64,000 bases of DNA from an uncultured Lachnospiraceae bacterium (GTDB taxonomy: Bacteria > Bacillota > Clostridia > Lachnospirales > Lachnospiraceae): NCBI GenBank assembly GCA_947588995.1, contig CANPZI010000010.1, positions 32,851 through 96,850 on the forward strand, read 5' to 3'. Shown piece after piece: positions 41,133 to 49,998 of this stretch. Numbering within the stretch: the first letter of the stretch is position 1; each line of letters starts with the position of its first letter. Below the pieces are notes generated by a model that was given only the letters and a program-made list of their open reading frames with translations, was not told where the DNA came from and searched no databases. The translations under genes and the position numbers were made by a program.

Positions 41133-41879
41133 AGGCGTCTCCTTTCCGTTCAGCAGAAGACAGAACCGCGTCTTTGCCGTTTTCTGCCGGTCCGCGCTGA
41201 TCGGCAGCGCCGTCCCATCCATCATGACTACCTCGGTGAAACCGATGCTTTTGATGTGGTCGAAGTTTACGAGAAAGGACTGGTGGATCCGAAGAAAGCG
41301 GCTGCTTTGCGGAGAGGGGAAACGCTTTTCCAGATCGTTCAGTTTCCCGTAAAACATATCCGTCTCCCCGTTTTCCGATCCCGTCCCGGTCATGTGGATA
41401 TGGATTTGTCTGCCGCGGCTCTCGAAGTACGCGATTCTGTCATAGGGTATCTTGTGGACGGTCTTTTTGTAGGTGAAAGAAAAATATCCGGCCTTGCTCT
41501 GGATCCGTCTGCAGGCGGAGAGGAAAACCTCGCGGAAAGCCTCGCTCTCGATCGGTTTGGAGAGAAAACGGAAAGGCTCTGTGGAAAACAGTTCTTTCAG
41601 ATATTCTTCATGGCCGGAGACATAGACGATCAGCATGGGAAGATCCTGTGACCGCAGCAGCTCGGCTGCGCGTATGCCGTCCATGCCGCCCATTTCAATA
41701 TCCAGATAGATGATGTCAAAATATGCGTTCTGTTCGGTGATCGTCTCTGTGAGAGCGGCGCCGTCATAGAACGATTCGCAGCTTATCCCGACCTGAAGTT
41801 CGGCTGCGGTTTCCCGCAACAGCGTCTCGATGGATCGCACCGTTTCCCGGTCGTCGTCGCATATGGCAATGTGGATCAT
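41124..41879 (-). CDS. LytTR-family response regulator (AgrA/LytR type)
   Basis: This 251-residue regulator has a receiver (about 1-120; ICDDDRET, phospho-Asp in YLDIEMGGMDG, SGHEEY, LSKPI) and a C-terminal LytTR DNA-binding domain (about 140-245; IPYDRIAYFESRGRQIHIH, FLRIHQSFLVNFDHIKSI). The start is ATG 41879 with GGGAGGAG; the longer frame has no site. Its cognate kinase is probably the GHKL protein 5 kb away on the same strand, since no other kinase of this type is present. Candidate binding sites lie at the 3' ends of both genes. Confidence 0.93.
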   Translation of the reverse strand: MIHIAICDDDRETVRSIETLLRETAAELQVGISCESFYDGAALTETITEQNAYFDIIYLDIEMGGMDGIRAAELLRSQDLPMLIVYVSGHEEYLKELFSTEPFRFLSKPIESEAFREVFLSACRRIQSKAGYFSFTYKKTVHKIPYDRIAYFESRGRQIHIHMTGTGSENGETDMFYGKLNDLEKRFPSPQSSRFLRIHQSFLVNFDHIKSIGFTEVVMMDGTALPISADRQKTAKTRFCLLLNGKETPDF

Positions 41880-41994
41880 TCCGTGCTCCTCCCGTTTTTT
41901 ATGCCGCCCGCCTCTGTGAGGATTCCGGCCGACGTCGATTCGGTTTTCCATTATATCGCCGATCTGTTTTTTTGGCAAGCCTTCGCTCGCCCGA

Positions 41995-42023
41995 TTGCTT
42001 TTCCGCCCAAAAACAAGTATACT
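41995..42023 (+). promoter_or_regulatory. Promoter of the YhaO/YhaN-like operon
   Basis: TTGCTT (41995-42000), 17 bp and TATACT (42018-42023) precede the nuclease gene at 42089. Confidence 0.55.
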
Positions 42024-42088
42024 TTTGGAAGAAAAGAAAGAACGCCGGGCGAAAAGGAAACTGCCGGGGCGAACATAGGAGAACACAC

Positions 42089-43189
42089 ATGAAACTGATT
42101 CACTGCGCGGATCTGCACCTGGATTCCAGGATGAGCGCGAATCTGGACAAGGAAAAGGCGAAGGAGCGAAAAGGCGAGATTCTGCACACTTTTGAGCGGA
42201 TGGTGGACTACGCCGCGCAGAACGGTGTCACCGCGATCCTGATCGCGGGGGATATGTTCGATACCCGAAGTATCTCCGCGACGGTCAGAAATACGGTGTT
42301 ATACCAGATCGGCGGGCATCCGGAGATCACGTTCTATTATCTTAAAGGCAATCATGACAGCGACAATTTCCTCTCGGATCCGGAAGAGATACCGGACAAT
42401 GTAAGGCTGTTCGGCCCGGCGTGGACCGCCTACGGCGAGGCGGGCGGAAAAGTTGTGATTTCGGGGATCGAACTCTCTGCGGAGAATGCCGGCTCGGCCT
42501 GCGTATCCTTGACTCTGGATGCCGGAAAATACAATATCGTCATGCTCCACGGGCAGGAATCGGAGGGGGCGTCGAAAGACAGGGCCGCGGTTATCAACCT
42601 GAAAGCCCTGCGCAACAAGGGAATCGACTATCTGGCCCTGGGACATATCCATGCCTATAAGAGAGAGAAGCTGGACGCGAGAGGGATTTACTGTTATCCT
42701 GGCTGTCTGGAGGGAAGAGGATTCGACGAGTGCGGCGCACACGGTTTTGTCCTGCTCGATGTGGACGAGGAGACGGGACGGTGTACGCAGGAATTTATTC
42801 CCTTTGCCGGACGGAAACTGTATACGGTGGAGGTTGATGCGACGGACTGCCGGACGACTGCCGAGATGAGCGCGAGGATGGATCAGGCGCTTCGGGAGGC
42901 AGGCTGCAGCGCTGACGGTCTGGTCAAGATCGTTCTGCGGGGTATGCTGGATGTGGCCTGCGAGAAAGATGTGCAGTATCTGCAGGCCAACCTGAGAAGC
43001 CGTTTTTACTATGGCAAGGTCTATGACGAGACGACGCTCAGGATAGATATTGAGGATTATCGGTACGATGAATCGCTGAAAGGCGAGTATGTCCGTCAGG
43101 TTATGGCGGACGACACTCTCCCGGACGAGGACAAAAAACTTATTATCCGCTACGGCCTGCAGGCGCTTGCCGGAGAGGAGGTGCAGTAA
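42089..43189 (+). CDS. SbcD/YhaO-like metallophosphoesterase (DNA repair exonuclease family)
   Basis: This 366-residue protein has a calcineurin-like phosphoesterase domain with metal-binding motifs HCADLHLDS, IAGDMFDTR, LKGNHDS, MLHGQES and GHIHAYKR. A C-terminal capping region (about 250-366) follows. The family includes SbcD/Mre11 nucleases and B. subtilis YhaO. The next gene is an SMC-like ATPase beginning 4 bp after its stop, so the two probably form a nuclease-ATPase complex acting on DNA ends. ATG 42089 has ATAGGAG; the longer frame to 41972 runs into the promoter. Confidence 0.9.
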   Translation: MKLIHCADLHLDSRMSANLDKEKAKERKGEILHTFERMVDYAAQNGVTAILIAGDMFDTRSISATVRNTVLYQIGGHPEITFYYLKGNHDSDNFLSDPEEIPDNVRLFGPAWTAYGEAGGKVVISGIELSAENAGSACVSLTLDAGKYNIVMLHGQESEGASKDRAAVINLKALRNKGIDYLALGHIHAYKREKLDARGIYCYPGCLEGRGFDECGAHGFVLLDVDEETGRCTQEFIPFAGRKLYTVEVDATDCRTTAEMSARMDQALREAGCSADGLVKIVLRGMLDVACEKDVQYLQANLRSRFYYGKVYDETTLRIDIEDYRYDESLKGEYVRQVMADDTLPDEDKKLIIRYGLQALAGEEVQ

Positions 43190-43192
43190 TCC

Positions 43193-45850
43193 ATGAAGCT
43201 TGTTTCCTGCCATATCGAGAATTTCGGGAAACTGCATGATTACTCCGCGGATTTTTCCGACGGCGCCAACATTCTCTGCGAAGAAAACGGCTGGGGCAAA
43301 AGCACTTTCGCCGCGTTTGTCAGGGCTATGTTCTATGGTCTGGAGGGAGAGCGCAAGCGGAGTATTGAGGAAAACGAGCGCAGGCGCTACAAGCCCTGGC
43401 AGGGCGGCGTGTTCGGCGGGCAGCTTGTCTTCGAGGCGAAAGGCAGGCGCTACCAAATTTCACGGATTTTTGGCGACAAGGAGGCCGGCGATGAGTTTGA
43501 ACTCAGGGATGCGCTGACCAATCTGCCCTCGAAAGACTACACTGAGAGAATCGGCGAAGAACTTTTTCAGATCAACAGAGAGTCTTTCATGCGGACAGCA
43601 TTTATCGCGCAGGGCGGGTGCGAGACGGCGGCCACCGACGACATCAACGCCAAGATCGGCAACCTGGCGGACAACGCCAACGATCTGAACAGTTATGACG
43701 CGGCGGCAGCGAGGCTGACGGAGATTCTGAATGCCCTGACGCCGAGCCGCGCGACGGGTTCTCTCGCCAGAAGAAAGGACGAGATTGCCGGATATGAACG
43801 GCTGGTGCGGGACGGACAGAGTATTGCGGACAGTATCCATACTTATCAGGCGTATCTGCAGAAAGAGGAGGCAGCCCGCGACGACCTGAAAGCACAGCTG
43901 CAGGAGGCCGGAAAAGAGCAGGCGCGGACAGCGAAATTACAGTCCGCCATGGGTGAGCGGTCGGCGTGGGAGCGGCTGAACAAGGAGGCCGTGGAGAAAA
44001 AGAAAGAGGCGGAGGGCAGCAGGGCAAAACTGCCCGGAGATGTCCCGGAACTCGCGGAGATCAGGCAGAAGATTCTCGTGTGCGGGGATATGGATAAAGC
44101 GCGCGAGAGAGTATCCCTGAACAGGCTGACAGAGCGTGAGGCAGAAGAGTTTGCGGCCCTGCGGACGGTGTTTGCGGACGGCGCTCCGGCAGATGAGGAA
44201 CTGGATGTAAAGATCAGGAATGCCGCCAGGTGCAGGGAACTGGGACAGGAGATCAGGGACGGGCGGATGACGCCGGACGAGCAGGCGAGACTGGAGGAAC
44301 TGGAACAGGCTTTCCGCGACGAGCCGGAGAGCGTGGCGGCGGTCGTCGCCAGATGGAACGAGAGGAACAACAGAAAGGCGGCGCTGCCGTCCAATCAGGC
44401 CGCGCTGACTGCCCTGCGGGCGTCTTTTGCGGCTCAGAGACAGCGGGAAAAGAAAGTTCTGCCGATGCTGCTGCTGGTTGTCGGGCTGGTTCTGCTTCTG
44501 CTGGGTGCGGCTGCGGCGGTTTTGTTTTCTCCGTCTATAGGGAGCGTGGGGGTTCCGGTCGCGGGCGCGGGCGGAATACTTGCGGCTGTGGCCGCGGTGA
44601 GCGTTCTGCCGGGGAAGCGCATGGCAGGGGGCAAGTCTTCCGAGCTGCCGCCGGAGATCGAGGATCTGGAGCGGACGATAGACGAGGACAGCGCTTATAT
44701 TGCACAGGCGGATGCCGGGACGGCGGCATATCTGGCAAGGCACGGCAGGGAGTTTGAAGAGTATGCGGTGTCCGCGGCCCTGCAGGAGATTACGGCGGAA
44801 TCTGTGGAATACCGTTCGCTCAGGCAGAGAGCCGGACGACAGGCAGACAGTGCGACGACGGCGGCATATGAGGCGCTGAGAGGGGATCTTATCACTTTTC
44901 TGGCCGCGTATGGAACGGCGCCCGCGGAGGAGCGTTTCGCGGACGAGCTGTATACGCTGAAAAATAAAGCGCTGCGATATCGGGCGCTCGAAGAGAAGAG
45001 GGAAAACCTGACAAAAGCCGAGGCGGAATATCGGCGCTATGCGCAGGAGATCCACTCTTTCCTCGAAAAGTACGGCTATGCGGCGGGGCGGGATGTCTAC
45101 GCGCAGCTGTGCGACATACGGGATGGGACGGCCGGATATCTGGAGGCGGCAAGAGCGCAGGAAAAGGCCGAGACACAGCTGAAGCAGTTTGAGAACAGTC
45201 ATGACATCGCGGTTCTGTCTGCGGCAGCGCAGGATGAGAATCTTCCCTCGCTGGAAGAGATTGATGCGAAGATCCGGCGGCTGACGGAGGAGACAGACGA
45301 GGCCAGGGATGCCATTGCCGGTTATCAGAAGACGCTGGCAGATCTGCAGGAGGCATACGATGAGTGGGAGGAAAACCGCCTCAGGCTGGAGGAACTGAAA
45401 CAGTTTCAGGCTGCGGAGCAGAAGAAGTACGACGCCGTGCGTCTGGCTAGAAATAAGCTGACGCAGGCCAAGGAAGCGATGACGGCGAAATATGCCGCGC
45501 CGCTTCTGCGGGCTTTCGGCAGATATTATGGGATGATTTCGGGAGAGGCCGCGGACGCCTGGCACATGGATGCCAACACGACGGTGACGGTGGATGAACT
45601 GGGGAAACAGCGCAGCGTGGACACACTCAGTTCCGGCTACAGAGATCTGGCCGGCATCTGTCTGCGCCTGTCCCTGATCGACGCGATGTATCAGGCAGAG
45701 CCGCCGGTGCTGATCATGGACGACCCTTTTACCAATCTGGACGATGGGAAAGTCCGGGCGGCGAAACGCTTCCTCGAGGCGGCGGCGGAGCGCTATCAGG
45801 TGATTTATTTCACCTGCAGTCAGACGAGGGCCGGGCGCGTTGACGGATAG
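43193..45850 (+). CDS. YhaN-like SMC/Rad50-type AAA ATPase with central membrane segment
   Basis: This 885-residue protein has an N-terminal half-ATPase (FGKLHDYSADF, Walker A ENGWGKSTF about 33-41), long coiled coils (about 170-400) and two closely spaced hydrophobic segments (about 425-475). More coiled coil follows, then a C-terminal half with signature TLSSGYRDLAGI and Walker B VLIMDDPFTNLDDGK. The central hydrophobic pair replaces the zinc hook of Rad50 and is characteristic of B. subtilis YhaN, which suggests a membrane-tethered DNA repair or processing complex with the upstream phosphoesterase. The start follows GAGGAGG in the previous gene. Confidence 0.9.
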   Translation: MKLVSCHIENFGKLHDYSADFSDGANILCEENGWGKSTFAAFVRAMFYGLEGERKRSIEENERRRYKPWQGGVFGGQLVFEAKGRRYQISRIFGDKEAGDEFELRDALTNLPSKDYTERIGEELFQINRESFMRTAFIAQGGCETAATDDINAKIGNLADNANDLNSYDAAAARLTEILNALTPSRATGSLARRKDEIAGYERLVRDGQSIADSIHTYQAYLQKEEAARDDLKAQLQEAGKEQARTAKLQSAMGERSAWERLNKEAVEKKKEAEGSRAKLPGDVPELAEIRQKILVCGDMDKARERVSLNRLTEREAEEFAALRTVFADGAPADEELDVKIRNAARCRELGQEIRDGRMTPDEQARLEELEQAFRDEPESVAAVVARWNERNNRKAALPSNQAALTALRASFAAQRQREKKVLPMLLLVVGLVLLLLGAAAAVLFSPSIGSVGVPVAGAGGILAAVAAVSVLPGKRMAGGKSSELPPEIEDLERTIDEDSAYIAQADAGTAAYLARHGREFEEYAVSAALQEITAESVEYRSLRQRAGRQADSATTAAYEALRGDLITFLAAYGTAPAEERFADELYTLKNKALRYRALEEKRENLTKAEAEYRRYAQEIHSFLEKYGYAAGRDVYAQLCDIRDGTAGYLEAARAQEKAETQLKQFENSHDIAVLSAAAQDENLPSLEEIDAKIRRLTEETDEARDAIAGYQKTLADLQEAYDEWEENRLRLEELKQFQAAEQKKYDAVRLARNKLTQAKEAMTAKYAAPLLRAFGRYYGMISGEAADAWHMDANTTVTVDELGKQRSVDTLSSGYRDLAGICLRLSLIDAMYQAEPPVLIMDDPFTNLDDGKVRAAKRFLEAAAERYQVIYFTCSQTRAGRVDG

Positions 45851-45890
45851 ACATGACGGCGGGCGGTATGAAAATACCCGGACAAAGACA

Positions 45891-45915
45891 GGCAGGCGCT
45901 AGATCCGCGCCTGCC
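45891..45915. terminator. Hairpin between convergent genes
   Basis: GGCAGGCGC pairs with GCGCCTGCC around a loop containing the minus-strand gene's stop codon. T runs are short, so termination strength is uncertain. Confidence 0.55.
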
Positions 45916-46591
45916 GTTTGATGGATTCGACGATCTGATCGCGAATCTCCTGACTCTCCAGAGAGACGGTCGCTTCCGCGGCGTCCGAAAGCGCCGGATT
46001 TTTCTCATAGAAACAGAATTGGATGGTATAATAATACTGTTTCATGCGGAGCCGATAGCCGTTGCCGATTGTGCGGTAGGTGAAAGACTGCGTGTCCGTC
46101 TGTATCTGCGAGACCTGGTCCAGTTTGAGCAGCAGCGGGTGGTCTGTTCCGTATGCAGATGACAGGAAATAGTCCTTTGCTGCGACCGCCTTTTCATAGG
46201 GATATGCGCTGTTCATATCGGTTTTGTACTGAATACATACAGCGTCCGCGGACATCAGCTGCAGCGCCATTTCTTCCCGCTGCTCGGGGCTTAACAGGAC
46301 GGTCTGCTTTTTAAGGGCTTCCATGTAGCTTTCTGAGGAGGTCTTGTGGCCGAAGAAATGCAGGATCGGCAGCGCGATAAGCGCAGTCACCGCGCCGAAG
46401 ACCGCTCCGCCCAGGGCAGATGTCAGCACATTTCGGATCTCTCCTCCACTGAACAGGTTGATCGCGCCGCTGACCAGAGCGAAGAGCGGCGGGCAGAGCA
46501 GCAGATATCTGCGATTGCGCCGCGCCGCGGCCTTTATCCTGTCGTCGTTCCACTGTCGTTCTTTGGCAAGCCAGCTTTCATATTGGTTCAT
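45899..46591 (-). CDS. Small membrane protein, LytTR-promoter controlled, function unknown
   Basis: This 230-residue protein has a basic N-terminus and two membrane helices (about 28-47 and 55-80; YLLLCPPLFALVSGAINLFSG). A C-terminal cytoplasmic domain of about 145 residues follows, with a beta-rich end (YRTIGNGYRLRMKQYYYTIQ). No family is recognised. GGGAGGAAA precedes ATG 46591. It is directly downstream of the GHKL kinase gene on the same strand but separated by the LytTR-style promoter B, so it may be a target as well as a partner of that two-component system. Confidence 0.7.
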   Translation of the reverse strand: MNQYESWLAKERQWNDDRIKAAARRNRRYLLLCPPLFALVSGAINLFSGGEIRNVLTSALGGAVFGAVTALIALPILHFFGHKTSSESYMEALKKQTVLLSPEQREEMALQLMSADAVCIQYKTDMNSAYPYEKAVAAKDYFLSSAYGTDHPLLLKLDQVSQIQTDTQSFTYRTIGNGYRLRMKQYYYTIQFCFYEKNPALSDAAEATVSLESQEIRDQIVESIKRQARI

Positions 46592-46668
46592 TTCTTTTTC
46601 CTCCCTACTTTCTTTTGTATCTTCTCTCTCCTCTGTGTATGCAGTGAGATAAAAAAAGTGCTATACAT

Positions 46669-46732
46669 ACGATACAGCACTTTTGGGAGTATTTTTGTCA
46701 TCTGTCAAAAAAACAGCGCGGGATGTAAAAAT
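46669..46732 (-). promoter_or_regulatory. LytTR-style promoter B, at the 3' end of the kinase gene
   Basis: The architecture equals that of promoter A. A TTTTTACAT box (near 46724-46732) and TTTTTTTGACA (46713-46703) have a 21-bp period, then 28 bp, then TATCGT (46674-46669). An inverted repeat AAAAGTGCT/AGCACTTTT (46654-46684) spans the -10. The first box overlaps the kinase stop codon. It drives the 230-residue membrane protein gene. Confidence 0.65.
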
Positions 46733-48003
46733 TATGGCAGGTACAGGATAACGCAGGCGCGGAAAACCGTATCGTCATAGGGCAGGTACAGCTCGCCGTT
46801 ATACTTGGCCACGGCCTGCCGCACCGAGAGCAGACCGAAGCCGTGGCCGCCGCCCGGCTTGCTGCTTTTTAACGAGCCGTCGGACTTCTCTCGGAGCTTC
46901 CCCTCGTAAGGATTTTCCGTCAGGATGCGCAGCAGCCTTTTTTCCAGACGGATTTCCAGTCTGATCCGCCTTTCGTCTGCGGGAAGCCGGACGACCGCAT
47001 CCAGCGCGTTGTCGAGGAGGTTGCCGAGAATCACGCACAGATCCGTTCCGTTTACGGGAAGCTCCGCGGGGACTTCCACGAGGCATGAAAGATCGGCGTT
47101 TACGGTTTTCGCCACGGAGTGTTTGTAGTTGATGAGGGCGTCCAGCGCCAGATTGCCGCTGTGGGATATTTCGTCCCGGTACAGCCTGTTCTCGTACAGC
47201 ATTCCATCGATCTCCTGTCTGGCGTCGTCGTACTGCCCCTGCTCCAGCAGGGCGCCGAGAGCTGCGAGACGGTCGTTTAAGTCATGGCGCAGCATACGGG
47301 TCTGACGGTAGGCGGCTTCCCGCTCTTTTGCCTGTCTGTCGCACAGCTCGATGGTCTGCGCGTAGACGGCAGCCTGTTTTCCCGCCAGCGCATAGGAGGC
47401 CATACGCCCATAGACATCATAGACGGCGAAGTTCATGAGGATCATGAGGAACGTGACAAGGATAAAGGCGATATTGGAGCCGCCTGTCTGGGAACGGATA
47501 TAGGTGTCGTAGATGACCCACACGGACACGGCGGGAAAGATAAACAGTTCCAGCCAATAGCGCAGCGGGAGAGGCATTTCTTCTTTTTTCGGACCGATCC
47601 TGCCGTAGATCTGAACACCCAGATACATGACGATCTGGCAGGCGGCGTCGCCCATCAGGAAGACGTCTTCTCCCCGCAGTATCAGAAGAATCACGCAGTT
47701 GACGAAGACCTCTACCGCCATATAGACGGTGAAGAAGATCAACGAGCGGAAAACGCAGGTCTTGAAGCTGTCCCTGTGGGCGAGCCTGCATAACAGGATG
47801 AGAAACAGGATATTTCCCGCAAGCGTGACTAACGGGTAAGGGGACTCCGCGCTGGTGACCGTCCAGAGACAGCACAGGTATATGCCCTGCGTGCCGTACC
47901 AGAGGATCGGCCGGCACTGCGGTTTGCCGAACAGGGTGATATAGGTGCAGACGATATGCACCATGGACAGCGCAAGAAGAAAGTTGGTCAGGAAAAGAAG
48001 CAT
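46732..48003 (-). CDS. GHKL-domain sensor histidine kinase (AgrC-like)
   Basis: This 423-residue kinase has six hydrophobic segments in its first 190 residues (sensor without a large extracellular loop). A phospho-acceptor region contains RMLRHDLNDRLAALGALLEQ (His near 241), and a GHKL ATPase domain carries GNLLDNALDAV and GHGFGLLSVRQAV. This is the AgrC/LytS-like class that pairs with LytTR regulators. ATG 48003 is preceded by AAAGGAGGA. No AgrB-type peptide processor or classical autoinducer peptide gene is nearby, so the signal is unknown. It is separated from its probable regulator by the YhaO/YhaN-like genes. Confidence 0.92.
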   Translation of the reverse strand: MLLFLTNFLLALSMVHIVCTYITLFGKPQCRPILWYGTQGIYLCCLWTVTSAESPYPLVTLAGNILFLILLCRLAHRDSFKTCVFRSLIFFTVYMAVEVFVNCVILLILRGEDVFLMGDAACQIVMYLGVQIYGRIGPKKEEMPLPLRYWLELFIFPAVSVWVIYDTYIRSQTGGSNIAFILVTFLMILMNFAVYDVYGRMASYALAGKQAAVYAQTIELCDRQAKEREAAYRQTRMLRHDLNDRLAALGALLEQGQYDDARQEIDGMLYENRLYRDEISHSGNLALDALINYKHSVAKTVNADLSCLVEVPAELPVNGTDLCVILGNLLDNALDAVVRLPADERRIRLEIRLEKRLLRILTENPYEGKLREKSDGSLKSSKPGGGHGFGLLSVRQAVAKYNGELYLPYDDTVFRACVILYLP

Positions 48004-48132
48004 GGCGGCAGTCCTCCTTTGTCGGTTAAGAGCTGATGTTTCTCATCTTATCATAAGTGCGGAGGGAAATCCAGAGGCGAGGCGGAAAAGGGGAGCAGCC
48101 GCCGGCAGCCGCTGCGGAAAATGACATCTTGA

Positions 48133-48230
48133 AACCTAATTTTTACCTGATAGAAAAATCAGGTTGTTTTTGGTGTATTATGTTGAGAAGGAAACTTAAG
48201 AAAGGCTTTATGCCGGAAAAAATTGTTTTT
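48133..48230. promoter_or_regulatory. AT-rich hairpins upstream of the lipoprotein gene
   Basis: AACCTAATTTTT pairs imperfectly with AAAAATCAGGTT (48133-48165), followed by GTTTTTGG, which looks like a rightward terminator or attenuator. A second hairpin GGAAAAAA/TTTTTTCC lies at 48212-48230. Both are in the divergent region between the kinase and the next gene. Confidence 0.45.
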
Positions 48231-48268
48231 TCCATTCAAAATGATTACAAGCCGGCAAGGAAACGTGG

Positions 48269-49930
48269 ATGAAGATCATGAAAAAATGGGGCTTCCGTTT
48301 TTTAATCGTTTTGGCAGCTTCCTTTCCGGCAGGCTGCGGTGAACGGGAGCAGCAGGCCGCTTCTGTATCTGAGGGAGTCTCTGTAGCTGAGGAAGTTTTT
48401 GTAGCTGAAGAAGCTGCCGCATCTGAAGAAGGAAAAGTCATATCGGACACGGATTCCTATACGCTCCTCACGGACGATCTGATTCGGTGGGATCAGGTCA
48501 AAGAGACAGAGACGGAAGACTACTATATCGTGGCGGTGCAGGAAGAAAACAAAGACGGGAAGATCGTGGAGTATCCGCAGATCGTTCCGAAAGAGGGAGC
48601 GGAGATCTTCTGCGGAACGGAACTGATCAATGCCCGGCTGGCGACGTCATATTGGCAGGACTATAATGTCCTGTACGCGGACCGGCACTATATCAGTCTG
48701 TGGCGCGGTGGCGAGATCGGGGAAGAGAGAACGTCTCTTTTTAATCTGCAATGTCAGAACGCGTATGCCAGGGATGATAACGATTACAGAGACGCGCCGT
48801 GGCCCTCCGGCGAGGTTCCGATCTCCCTCGACGTGATACTGGAAGAGATAGAAAAGGGAAACTGCCGTACCGATGAAGCCGGCTATGCGATCTATCGGGA
48901 AGACCCGGAAGCGTTTATCGGGAGCGTGCGCAGACAGTTTAAGGAGATCGAGGAGGGCGGCTACGAGGAGGCATACTGGACGCGCGAGGATTCGGATTAC
49001 AGTAAAAAGGCATACAGAATGTATCTCAGAGAGGGTCGGGTCGGTTTCTACATCCATCCCATTGAAGTGTGGGAGGAGACGGAATCGAAACGCTTTTATC
49101 ACTCATCGGAGCATCCGATAGACACAAGCCGCGATTTCCGGGTCGAAGTGCCGTATGACTGGAAGAAAGACGCCCCGGCGTACCATATGCCCTACGAGGT
49201 GTATGGAGAACTCTGTGAGAGCGAGACATACGGAACGTTCTATTATCCGCAGATCAGAGGGCTGGATGAAACGATAACGGCGTCTCTCAACGCGGCGATG
49301 AAAGAGGATATGCATGAAAATCTGGCCCATATGGATCTGGATGTATGGAATGAGAAAATGGTAGGGTACACTCCGCGCGGCGTGGAAGAATATTTTGCAG
49401 AGCTGCCGCCTGTCCTCAATCCGGAAGTGACATACAGGACAGAAAAATATTTGTGTATTCATCAGGATATATACGGTCCTATGCTGGAAAGGATCTGCAT
49501 GACCGATGCGGCATGGAAACGCTACCATGTCTATGACCTGGAGACGGGGAAAAGCCTGAGGCTGGGCGACGTCATCCGCGTGGATGAGGCGTTTGTCACA
49601 TGGCTCAAGCAGGAGAAGAAAGTGGACGCGAGACTTTCCGAGATCACAGGCTGGGAAGAGGAAATGGACAGCGTGAATGATCCGGCAGAGTGGATGAAGA
49701 AAGAGCTGGATGATTATCCGGCGGATCTTCTGCTGTCCGTATTGGAGGATGCGGAGTTCTGGATAAAGGAAGACAATCTGTTTATCAAAATCCCGCGCTA
49801 TAATGTAGAGCTCTATGACGGCCTGGTGTATCTGGGAGGAGGAACCGGCCATCCGCCAATCCCTATTCTCTATGAGGTACGGATCGCGCTTGACGATCTG
49901 CAGGGATTTCTTCTTACAGAACCGTGGTAA
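48269..49930 (+). CDS. Probable lipoprotein with C-terminal DUF3298/RsiV-like domain
   Basis: This 553-residue exported protein has a signal peptide ending FPAGC (Cys near 23; the -3 residue Pro is atypical for a lipobox). A variable acidic segment, a middle region and a C-terminal domain (about 320-550) follow. The C-terminal domain has YPQIRGLDETITASLNAAM near its start and VYDLETGKSLRLGDVI near the middle, the pattern of DUF3298/PdaC-like extracellular domains. Function unknown. Either ATG 48269 or ATG 48278 could be used. It is followed by a second large exported protein with a similar C-terminal domain, suggesting a related pair. Confidence 0.65.
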   Translation: MKIMKKWGFRFLIVLAASFPAGCGEREQQAASVSEGVSVAEEVFVAEEAAASEEGKVISDTDSYTLLTDDLIRWDQVKETETEDYYIVAVQEENKDGKIVEYPQIVPKEGAEIFCGTELINARLATSYWQDYNVLYADRHYISLWRGGEIGEERTSLFNLQCQNAYARDDNDYRDAPWPSGEVPISLDVILEEIEKGNCRTDEAGYAIYREDPEAFIGSVRRQFKEIEEGGYEEAYWTREDSDYSKKAYRMYLREGRVGFYIHPIEVWEETESKRFYHSSEHPIDTSRDFRVEVPYDWKKDAPAYHMPYEVYGELCESETYGTFYYPQIRGLDETITASLNAAMKEDMHENLAHMDLDVWNEKMVGYTPRGVEEYFAELPPVLNPEVTYRTEKYLCIHQDIYGPMLERICMTDAAWKRYHVYDLETGKSLRLGDVIRVDEAFVTWLKQEKKVDARLSEITGWEEEMDSVNDPAEWMKKELDDYPADLLLSVLEDAEFWIKEDNLFIKIPRYNVELYDGLVYLGGGTGHPPIPILYEVRIALDDLQGFLLTEPW

Positions 49931-49998
49931 GAGTAAATTTGACGTTTTTATAATAGAATAGATGAACTTGCTTCTGACAGGCTGAGGTGAGAAAGCAT

